NCBI GenBank assembly: GCA_016882555.1
Contig: VGPQ01000004.1
Coordinates: 1 to 15,521 of the forward strand
DNA from: Cyanobacteria bacterium M_surface_7_m2_040
GTDB lineage: Bacteria; Cyanobacteriota; Cyanobacteriia; PCC-6307; Cyanobiaceae
Direction: 5' to 3'
DNA length: 15,521 nucleotides
The notes beneath the pieces are model-generated. The model was not told the origin of the DNA. It saw only the letters and a list, made by a program, of their open reading frames with translations, and did not search any database. Of this stretch, positions 1 through 5,348 are shown piece after piece. The first letter of the stretch is position 1; the number at the start of each line of letters is the position of its first letter. Both the position numbers and the translations under genes were made by a program.

Positions 1-32
1 GCAGCTGCGCAAGCCTAGAAACAGAACTCGAT

Positions 33-51
33 GCGTGGCGTTCAGCCACGC
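33..51. other. Perfect 7-bp inverted repeat (hairpin)
   Basis: GCGTGGC at 33-39 and GCCACGC at 45-51 are exact reverse complements separated by the 5-nt loop GTTCA. The RNA would form a stable GC-rich hairpin. No T-run follows on the plus strand (CTCTCTG), so it is not a textbook intrinsic terminator. It could end an upstream transcript or be chance structure. Confidence 0.4.
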
Positions 52-173
52 TCTCTGATCGCGCCATCAACCGCAATCCGTTCAATCAATGAGGCGAGAC
101 CATTGCTGAAGAAGCGATATCCACCGATCCCTAATGGAAAACCCAGAAACAGTCAGAACCTACTGCTTTATCA

Positions 174-203
174 TTCTGATAGATCACATTAATACTGTAC
201 AAT
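174..203 (+). promoter_or_regulatory. Possible sigma70-type promoter of the HNH gene
   Basis: TACAAT at 198-203 matches the -10 consensus at five of six bases. A weak -35 candidate, TTCTGA at 174-179, lies 18 bp upstream with only three matches. The spacing to the TTG start at 226 would leave a short leader. This rests on sequence resemblance in an AT-rich stretch, where such matches occur by chance. Confidence 0.25.
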
Positions 204-225
204 AAAGACAATTGATCGGTTTGGA

Positions 226-714
226 TTGAAGCGCCCAAGTCGACGCCGCTGGACTGACGGTGATCTAAAAAAAGCAGTTGAAGCATCGAGATCGATCCGG
301 CAAGTATTGATCGTTCTCGGCTTAAAGCCAGCAGGGGGAAACTATGCTCAAATCTCGGCAGCTATTGCCGAACAGGGTCTACCGACTGGTCATTTCAGCG
401 GTCGACGCTGGAACCATGGCCGAACATTTGGGCCAAGACAGCCGATCGAGGCTCTCTTGGCATCAACAACGGTCAGTAGTTACCGCTTGAAACATCGCCT
501 GATCAAAGAAGGCATCTTTCAACCCATCTGTTCAAGTTGCAGGCGAACAACCTGGATGGGTGGCCCCATCCCCCTTGAACTCGACCACATTGACGGGTGT
601 CGCAGCAACAATCAACTCCAGAATCTGCGACTTCTCTGCCCCAATTGCCACGCCCTGACACCCACCTATCGGTCCAAGCGACGCATAGGCTTGACTCCAT
701 CCATGCGCCCGTAG
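226..714 (+). CDS. HNH endonuclease with N-terminal helical domain
   Basis: This is a predicted single-protein DNA nuclease of 162 residues, close to the usual length of the small free-standing HNH proteins with this architecture. Residues 8-58 form a helical, probably DNA-binding region carrying the family pattern LGLKPAGGNY and GLPTGHFSG. The C-terminal zinc-stabilised HNH fold has Cys102/Cys105 and Cys138/Cys141 as the zinc knuckles. Asp120-His121, Asn133 and His142 are the likely catalytic and metal-binding residues. The start is a TTG, because an upstream TTG at 221 runs straight into a stop; no clear ribosome site precedes it. GC is lower than in the genes after 849, which suggests transfer. 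The stop TAG (712-714) lies inside the following tRNA gene. It could be a homing-type or element-borne nuclease; its target cannot be read from sequence. Confidence 0.85.
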   Translation: MKRPSRRRWTDGDLKKAVEASRSIRQVLIVLGLKPAGGNYAQISAAIAEQGLPTGHFSGRRWNHGRTFGPRQPIEALLASTTVSSYRLKHRLIKEGIFQPICSSCRRTTWMGGPIPLELDHIDGCRSNNQLQNLRLLCPNCHALTPTYRSKRRIGLTPSMRP

Positions 715-778
715 CCCAACTGGCAGAGGCAGGTCACTTAAAATGACTCCAGTGCGGGTTCGAATCCCGCCGGGCGCA
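705..778 (+). tRNA. tRNA with Leu UAA anticodon but class I (short variable loop) fold
   Basis: A full 74-nt cloverleaf can be drawn. The acceptor stem is seven perfect pairs (705-711 with 771-777). The D arm has GCC/GGC and the invariant GG. The anticodon stem is 732-736 with 744-748 around the loop CTTAAAA. The T arm is GCGGG-TTCGAAT-CCCGC, and the discriminator A is at 778. CCA is not encoded. The anticodon is TAA (739-741), which reads leucine UUA codons. Bacterial tRNA-Leu normally has a long class II variable arm, and the cyanobacterial UAA isoacceptor often carries a group I intron. Here the variable region is only CCAGT (749-753) and there is no intron. The fold is clear, but the amino acid charged is uncertain. 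Confidence 0.9.
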
Positions 779-848
779 CTTTTAGCCGCACTCAAGACCA
801 CACAGCCCCCCATCCCCCATAAACTTCTTCAGCACAGCATCGCACTCC

Positions 849-1094
849 GTGCCCGGTTTCCTCAGCCATCTGTCGACCGACACCCTGCTGGTGTTTGGCC
901 TGTACGCCGCTCTGGGCGGTGCCTACCTGGTGGCGGTGCCACTGCTGCTCTACGCCTGGATGATCAAGCGCTGGACCACCATGGGCAAGCTCGAGCGCTT
1001 CGGGGTCTATGGCCTGGTGTTTCTGTTTTTTCCCGGGTTGATCCTGTTCGCCCCATTCATCAATCTGCGCATGGCCGGCCAGGGGCAGGTCTGA
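849..1094 (+). CDS. ndhL: NAD(P)H-quinone oxidoreductase subunit L (NdhL)
   Basis: NdhL is a small thylakoid membrane subunit of the cyanobacterial NDH-1 complex, which works in cyclic electron flow, respiration and CO2 uptake. The 81-residue product has the size and layout of the family. It has two hydrophobic helices (about 12-37 and 51-72), a basic loop [13 protein letters not shown] between them, and the conserved stretch [15 protein letters not shown] at 60-74. The start is a GTG, and no in-frame ATG gives a protein of family size. The next gene begins 2 bp after its stop, so ndhL probably leads an operon with the DUF3007 gene and trpA. I recall this order from other picocyanobacteria. 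Confidence 0.9.
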   Translation: MPGFLSHLSTDTLLVFGLYAALGGAYLVAVPLLLYAWMIKRWTTMGKLERFGVYGLVFLFFPGLILFAPFINLRMAGQGQV

Positions 1095-1096
1095 GC

Positions 1097-1489
1097 ATGA
1101 CCAAAGGACAGGCCCTGCTGATCGGCCTGGCGGTGCTGGGGCTTGGGGCTGCGGGTTATGGCGTGTTTGCCGCCACGGGCTTCGAGGGCTTTTCGGCGGG
1201 GATCGCCGCCTCGGCGGTGCTGATGGTGGTGGTGCTGGTCTGGACCGGCAGTTACCTGTTTCGGGCGCTCACCGGCGGCATGACCTACATGCAGCAGCGG
1301 CGTGACTACCGCGAGGCCTACGACGCCTACACCGACGCTGAACTTATGCGCCGGTTTGAGGCCCTCAGCCCCGACGAGCAGGCACGGCTGCTGGCTGAAA
1401 CCGGAGCCGAATCTGCCACCGATGCCTCGATCCAGAACGACAGCGAATCCGACCCCATAGGCTCACAGGCATCTGAGCAGCAGGCGTGA
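1097..1489 (+). CDS. DUF3007 family membrane protein
   Basis: This is a 130-residue protein of a conserved cyanobacterial and plastid family (DUF3007) of unknown function. Two hydrophobic helices lie at about 6-26 and 36-58. A tyrosine- and arginine-rich stretch ([16 protein letters not shown]) and an acidic, low-complexity tail follow. I chose the ATG at 1097, 2 bp after the ndhL stop. The same frame is open further upstream, but that part overlaps ndhL and shows no coding character. The stop overlaps the GTG of trpA by four bases, so translation of the two is probably coupled. Its place between an NDH-1 subunit gene and trpA is suggestive but does not establish a role. Confidence 0.85.
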   Translation: MTKGQALLIGLAVLGLGAAGYGVFAATGFEGFSAGIAASAVLMVVVLVWTGSYLFRALTGGMTYMQQRRDYREAYDAYTDAELMRRFEALSPDEQARLLAETGAESATDASIQNDSESDPIGSQASEQQA

Positions 1490-2292
1490 CGGCGATCCAG
1501 CAGCGTTTTGAGGCCCTGCGGCAGCAGCAGCGCTGCGCCCTGATGCCCTTCCTGATGGCAGGCGATCCCGATCTGGAGGTCACCTCCGCCAGCCTGCTGG
1601 CCCTGCAGCACGCCGGCGCCGACCTGATCGAACTGGGGATTCCCTACAGCGACCCCCTGGCCGATGGCCCGGTGATCCAGGCCGCCGCCAGCCGCGCCCT
1701 GGCCGCCGGCACCACGCCCGCCCGGGTGCTGGCGATGCTGAGCGGCCTCAAGGGCCAGCTCACCGTTCCGGTGGTGCTGTTCACTTACAGCAACCCCCTG
1801 CTCAACCGCGGCATGGAGGCCTTCTGCGCCGATGCCGCCGCCGCCGGCGCGGCCGGGCTGGTGGTGCCCGATCTACCGCTGGAGGAAGCGGAAAAGCTGA
1901 GCGCCATCGCCGCTGCCCAGGGGCTTGATCTGGTGCTGCTGGTGGCCCCCACCACGCCGCCCGCGCGCATGGCCCGCATCCACGGCGCCAGCCGCGGCTT
2001 CACTTATCTGGTAAGCGTCACGGGCGTCACCGGCATGCGCACGGCGCTCGAGAGCCGGGTCGAGCCGCTGGTGCAGCAACTCAAGGCCGCCGGCCCCACT
2101 CCCGTGGCTGTAGGTTTTGGCATCTCGGGCCCCGAGCAGGCGCGCCAGGTGCGGGGTTGGGGGGCCGATGGCGCCATCGTGGGCAGCGCCCTGGTCAAGG
2201 TGATGGCCGCCGCCCATGGGGCCGGCGAGCCGGTGGCGGCAGCCGCAGGCCAGTTCTGCCAGGAGCTGCGCGCGGGGCTCGATCAACCATGA
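1486..2292 (+). CDS. trpA: Tryptophan synthase alpha subunit
   Basis: TrpA cleaves indole-3-glycerol phosphate to indole and glyceraldehyde 3-phosphate. The indole is channelled to TrpB in the alpha2beta2 complex, the last step of tryptophan synthesis in the cytosol. The 268-residue length is normal. The catalytic pair falls at Glu49 and Asp60 within [16 protein letters not shown], the same positions as in the enterobacterial enzyme. Other family marks are PFLMAGDP near 21-28, VPDLPLEE in the middle, and the phosphate-binding glycines in VAVGFGIS and GAIVGSALV. The start is a GTG in a four-base overlap with the DUF3007 stop. The stop TGA overlaps an ATG at 2289. Confidence 0.98.
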   Translation: MTAIQQRFEALRQQQRCALMPFLMAGDPDLEVTSASLLALQHAGADLIELGIPYSDPLADGPVIQAAASRALAAGTTPARVLAMLSGLKGQLTVPVVLFTYSNPLLNRGMEAFCADAAAAGAAGLVVPDLPLEEAEKLSAIAAAQGLDLVLLVAPTTPPARMARIHGASRGFTYLVSVTGVTGMRTALESRVEPLVQQLKAAGPTPVAVGFGISGPEQARQVRGWGADGAIVGSALVKVMAAAHGAGEPVAAAAGQFCQELRAGLDQP

Positions 2293-2316
2293 GCCAGACC
2301 AGAGCGGTGGCATTCC

Positions 2317-2922
2317 TTGCTCTTCTCTGAGGCCTGCGAGCGCAACAAGCAGTCCATCGCCGCCGAGCTGGAGCGATGGCTGCCGCGGCCGGCGCTGGCG
2401 CTCGAAGTGGGTTCGGGCAGCGGCCAGCATGCCGTGCATGTCACCCGCACGCTGAGCCAGCTGAGATGGCTGCCCAGCGAGCGACCCGAAGCGCTCGCCG
2501 GCCTGCAGCAACGCATTGATCTGGAGGGCCGCAGCCAACTGGCGGCCGGCAGCAGCCTGGCCGATGCCGTCGCGCTCGATGTCACCGACACCGGCTGGCC
2601 GACCGGCCCCTTTGACGCCGTGTTCAGCGCCAACACGGCCCACATCATGCCGGCGGCGGCGTTGCCGCACCTGCTCACCGGAGCCGCCTCAGTGCTGCGC
2701 CCGGGCGGGCTGCTGCTGCTCTACGGGCCCTTCAGCGACTGCGGCCGCCACAGCGCCCCCAGCAACGCAGCCTTTGACGCGCACCTGCGCAGCCTCGATG
2801 CCGCCATGGGTGTGCGCGATGCCGACTGGATCGTGGCGCTGGGCCAGAGCGCAGGCCTTGCCTCGGTGGCCGATGTGGCCATGCCCGCCAACAACCGGCT
2901 GCTGGTGTTGGCGCGCCGTTAA
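2317..2922 (+). CDS. DUF938 family class I SAM-dependent methyltransferase
   Basis: This is a predicted S-adenosylmethionine-binding protein of about 201 residues with a Rossmann fold; its substrate is unknown. The family opening FSEACERNK is at the very N-terminus, motif I is LEVGSGSGQHAV at about 29-40, and FDAVFSANTAHIMP and LRPGGLLLLYGPF follow in the usual order. It lacks the few residues that normally precede the opening motif. The only start in this frame after a TGA at 2290 is a TTG at 2317. An ATG at 2289, overlapping the trpA stop, opens another frame that closes after 13 codons. The true start or a small frameshift therefore remains open. It probably shares a transcript with trpA. 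The stop TAA overlaps the stop of the next, convergent gene. Confidence 0.85.
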   Translation: MLFSEACERNKQSIAAELERWLPRPALALEVGSGSGQHAVHVTRTLSQLRWLPSERPEALAGLQQRIDLEGRSQLAAGSSLADAVALDVTDTGWPTGPFDAVFSANTAHIMPAAALPHLLTGAASVLRPGGLLLLYGPFSDCGRHSAPSNAAFDAHLRSLDAAMGVRDADWIVALGQSAGLASVADVAMPANNRLLVLARR

Positions 2923-3281
2923 CGCACCACATCGAGACAGCGGGCCGCCTGGTAGTCGCTGCTGAGTGTGACCAGCTGCTCGCCCACATCAGCGACGGCG
3001 TCCACCTTGGTGGCCACCTTCTCCGAATAGTTGAGATAGGCCGCGGGGTCGGTGCTGCGCAGCAGCTTGGCCTGCTCGGGGTTGAGCCGGGCCTGGCGCA
3101 TGTCGCGGGTGGTGGTGTCGAGACGGCTCTTGGTTTGTTGCAGCTGATCGCGCAGGGCGTTGCACTGGGCCAGCTGCTGCTCGTAGGCCAGGTGGGCCAG
3201 CAGCCAGCGCAGCCCCAGCACCACCGCCAGCACCCCCAGGGCCACGCCCCCCACCGCAAGGGCTTTGCGCTTGAGGCTCAT
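2919..3281 (-). CDS. Hypothetical single-pass membrane protein with coiled coil
   Basis: I do not recognise a named family. From the ATG at 3281 the product has 120 residues. A short basic N-terminus (SLKRKA) precedes one strong hydrophobic helix at about 7-30. An amphipathic, probably coiled-coil segment rich in Gln, Arg and Leu follows (about 32-70), then a polar tail. A TTG six codons upstream is an alternative start, but ATG followed by a positively charged pre-membrane stretch fits better. The layout suggests an inner-membrane anchor with the coiled coil on the other side. It lies downstream of the aminotransferase gene on the same strand after 95 bp. Its stop shares TTAA with the methyltransferase stop. 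Confidence 0.65.
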   Translation of the reverse strand: MSLKRKALAVGGVALGVLAVVLGLRWLLAHLAYEQQLAQCNALRDQLQQTKSRLDTTTRDMRQARLNPEQAKLLRSTDPAAYLNYSEKVATKVDAVADVGEQLVTLSSDYQAARCLDVVR

Positions 3282-3376
3282 GGGCTGTGGGGACGACAAC
3301 GCAATGGAGCAGCAGAGGCACCAATCGTGCAGCGGTGGTTTGCGCTGTCAAGTTGGGCTGTCCAGGGAGCTGACGA

Positions 3377-4624
3377 TCAGGCCCCTGCAAGCGCCGCATC
3401 GATCCCGCCCAACAGCCGCTGCAGGGCTTCAGCCAGCTCGGCCCCGTCGACCATGCCGGTGCTGAGGCGCAACACATGGCCGTCCAGGCCAAAGGCATCG
3501 CCACTGACCGTGGCCACCCGGTGCTGCGCGGCCAGCTGGCGCATGAGGCCGCGGGCGTCGAGGCCGCTGCGGGTCAGGCGCGCAGAGGCCGCGGGCTCCA
3601 GCGCCAGCAGGCCATAGAAGGCGCCATCGGGCTCGGCCAGCAGCCGCACGGGCAGGCCACTGCGGCCTGCTGCAGCCACCGCGTCGACCAGTTGCTGCTG
3701 CAAGGCGCCGAGCGCATCAACCCTGGGCCGGCACCAGTCGCTGCCAGCCGTCAGCGCCGCCACCGCGGCTCGCTGGGTGAGGCGCGGCGGGCTGATCAAC
3801 ACCGTGTCCTGCACCTGGGCGATGCCGGCCATCAGCGCCTCGGGCACCACCGCATAGCCCACGCGCCAGCCCGCCATGCCATAGGCCTTGGAAAGCGAGA
3901 ACAGGCTCACGGTGTGGGCCGCCGCGCCGGGCAGCGACCCCGGGCTCCAGTGGGGCGTGGCGCCATGCACGAAGTGCTCGTAGGCCTCGTCGTGCAGATG
4001 AAACAGGCCGCGCTGGGCGCAGAGCCGGTTGATCGCCGCCAGCACCTCGGGCGGCTGCACCACGCCGCTGGGGTTGCCCGGCGACACGGTCACGATGGCG
4101 CGGGTGCGTGGCGTGACGGCCGCCGCCAACACCTCGGGGTCGAGCACCAGGCCTGCATCGACCGGTACCGCCACGCCGCCGGCCAGCTGCACGGCCATCA
4201 CGTGGTTGAAGTAGTACGGCAGCGGCACAATCACCTGATCACCGGGATCGGTGATCACCTGGGCGATGGCGTTGAAGGCCATGTTGCTGCCGGCCGTGAC
4301 CAGCAGCTGGGCGCCCTCCAGATCGAGCGGCCCGCCTCGACGCTCAGTGCTGCTGAGCTCTTGGCGAATCGCCGCCAGCAGCTCTGGGTCGCCGGCCATG
4401 GCGCCGTAGCGGTGCATCGCGGCGGCCTGGGCCTCCTCCGCCAGAGCCTCTTTGACAGCAGCGGCCACCCCAGGCGGCGGCCCCCAGCGCACCATGCCCT
4501 GGGCCAGCGACACACACCCCGGCGTGGCGCGCACCAGGGCGCTGATCTCGGGAATCACCGGCGTCAGCACCGCCTGCAAACGGCCGGCGGGCCCGGGCTC
4601 GGATCTGGGAAGATCGCTGCGCAT
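3377..4624 (-). CDS. PLP-dependent aminotransferase (class I/II, aspartate aminotransferase superfamily)
   Basis: This is a fold-type I pyridoxal phosphate enzyme of 415 residues, a normal length for the family. The Schiff-base lysine is Lys246 in SLSKAYGMAGWRVGY. Upstream are the phosphate and ring contacts: GSNMAFNAIAQ, PYYFNH, SPGNPSG, and DEAY with its Asp. The C-terminal arginine for the substrate carboxylate is probably in LRLSTG. It should transfer an amino group between an amino acid and a 2-oxoacid in the cytosol; the substrate cannot be decided from sequence. I chose the ATG at 4624. A TTG at 4645 would overlap the divergent YciI-like gene. The promoter must then lie within the neighbouring gene, because only 14 bp separate the two starts. 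Confidence 0.93.
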   Translation of the reverse strand: MRSDLPRSEPGPAGRLQAVLTPVIPEISALVRATPGCVSLAQGMVRWGPPPGVAAAVKEALAEEAQAAAMHRYGAMAGDPELLAAIRQELSSTERRGGPLDLEGAQLLVTAGSNMAFNAIAQVITDPGDQVIVPLPYYFNHVMAVQLAGGVAVPVDAGLVLDPEVLAAAVTPRTRAIVTVSPGNPSGVVQPPEVLAAINRLCAQRGLFHLHDEAYEHFVHGATPHWSPGSLPGAAAHTVSLFSLSKAYGMAGWRVGYAVVPEALMAGIAQVQDTVLISPPRLTQRAAVAALTAGSDWCRPRVDALGALQQQLVDAVAAAGRSGLPVRLLAEPDGAFYGLLALEPAASARLTRSGLDARGLMRQLAAQHRVATVSGDAFGLDGHVLRLSTGMVDGAELAEALQRLLGGIDAALAGA

Positions 4625-4638
4625 CTGCAAACGCTGGC

Positions 4639-4911
4639 ATGGCAAGCCGTTTCGTGCTCTGGGGCACCTACTGCGAGGACGTGCTCGAGAAGCGGGCTCC
4701 TTTTCGCGAAGAGCACCTGGCGCGGCTGCAGCAGCTCAAGGACGCCGGCACCCTGGTGACCCTGGGACCCACCACCGACCTGAGCCGGGTGTTCGGCATC
4801 TTTGAAGGGGACAGCGCCGAGGCCGTGGAAGCGCTGGTCAAAGCCGACGTCTACTGGCGCGAGGGGATCTGGACCAGCATCGAGATCCACCCCTGGACCC
4901 AGGCCTTCTAG
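4639..4911 (+). CDS. YciI family protein
   Basis: This 90-residue protein has the compact ferredoxin-like alpha/beta fold expected of the YciI/YCII group. The family marks are an opening strand ending in YCED, the helix HLARLQQLKDAG holding the conserved histidine, a glycine-rich turn LGPTTD, and a closing pattern VYWREGIWTSIEIHPW. Family members are thought to be small enzymes or accessory domains with a His-Asp dyad; the reaction is not known. The start is an ATG 14 bp from the divergent aminotransferase start. The stop TAG shares the palindrome CTAG with the stop of the convergent cytochrome gene. Confidence 0.88.
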   Translation: MASRFVLWGTYCEDVLEKRAPFREEHLARLQQLKDAGTLVTLGPTTDLSRVFGIFEGDSAEAVEALVKADVYWREGIWTSIEIHPWTQAF

Positions 4912-5255
4912 GCCCGCGGCCAGCCGGCCTCTGCCTGTTGCCAGACATAGGCCGCCACCGCCTCGGGGCCGCCCTCACCCAGCACGGCCCCGTAGCCGCT
5001 CATTTGGCCCAGGCCTGCGGCTGCCACCCGGGCGATCGCCTCGGGGCTGGCCAGGCCCTGACGCTCCAGGGCCGCCAGCTTGAGCGTCTTGCCGCGGCGA
5101 ATGATGTTGCCGCCGTTGACATGGCAGCCGGCGCAGTGCAAGTCAAACAGGGCGGCGCCATCGGCAGTCGCCAGGGCCGGCCGGGGCCACAGCACCAGCA
5201 GGGCCACCAGCAGCAACACCGCAACCCGCAGCAGACGCTGCAGCAGAGCAACCAT
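4908..5255 (-). CDS. Cytochrome c6-like monohaem protein, exported
   Basis: This is a class I c-type cytochrome for the thylakoid lumen or periplasm. A signal peptide covers residues 1-29, with cleavage probably after ALA. The mature part is about 86 residues, the usual c6 size. The haem site is CAGCH at 41-45, followed by the c6 family stretch GGNIIRRGKTL, and the axial methionine is Met85 in GQMSGYG. Canonical c6 carries electrons from cytochrome b6f to photosystem I. In canonical c6 a glutamine sits near the haem in the helix before the axial Met; here the aligned residue is Val77, as in low-potential paralogues of the c6A/c6BC type. I therefore name it c6-like rather than PetJ. It diverges from the SbcD-like gene. 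Confidence 0.9.
   Translation of the reverse strand: MVALLQRLLRVAVLLLVALLVLWPRPALATADGAALFDLHCAGCHVNGGNIIRRGKTLKLAALERQGLASPEAIARVAAAGLGQMSGYGAVLGEGGPEAVAAYVWQQAEAGWPRA
5032..5039. repeat. HIP1 octamer GCGATCGC
   Basis: One of five exact copies of the palindrome known to be over-represented in many cyanobacterial genomes. It lies inside the cytochrome c6-like gene. Confidence 0.85.
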
Positions 5256-5348
5256 GACACCCAGGCGTGAAGCGAGTCCAGTCTGGGGCTACGGGCGCTA
5301 GACAGGATCCCCGCCGATTGTTGGGTGGAGCGACCTGTGCCAGCTGGG

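Larger units (their letters stand above)
1..225. other. AT-rich non-coding stretch upstream of the HNH gene
   Basis: No convincing gene is seen here. The base composition is visibly more AT-rich than the genes after 849, with runs such as AATACTGTACAATAAAG near 191. One frame stays open from the left edge to a TGA at 90-92 (29 codons). It could be the tail of a gene entering from the left, but it resembles no family I can name and contains a hairpin. The stretch probably holds the upstream signals of the HNH gene and may be the end of a transferred segment. Confidence 0.5.

Noticed and set aside
3..92. Open frame from the left edge (29 codons) as a possible gene tail or transposase remnant
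   Set aside because: It is too short to judge, matches no family I can name, and includes the hairpin at 33-51. It is noted only in the description of the left flank.
532..813. Minus-strand open frame of 93 codons across the tRNA, containing GGIRTRTG
   Set aside because: It is the complement of the tRNA and of the HNH gene. The phrase arises from the antisense of a tRNA T arm and is a known source of false annotations.
743..1096. Upstream extension of the DUF3007 frame through the tRNA end and ndhL
   Set aside because: It overlaps ndhL in another frame, reads as Pro/Arg-rich low-complexity sequence, and the family sequence begins at the ATG at 1097.
1873..2670. Long minus-strand frame opposite trpA and the methyltransferase
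   Set aside because: The sequence is rich in Gly, Ala, Gln and His with no family resemblance, and both plus-strand genes are firmly identified. Such shadows are expected at this GC content.
3476..4759. Plus-strand frame of 427 codons opposite the aminotransferase
   Set aside because: The product is His/Arg/Gln-rich shadow sequence, and the opposite strand encodes a complete aminotransferase with its catalytic lysine.
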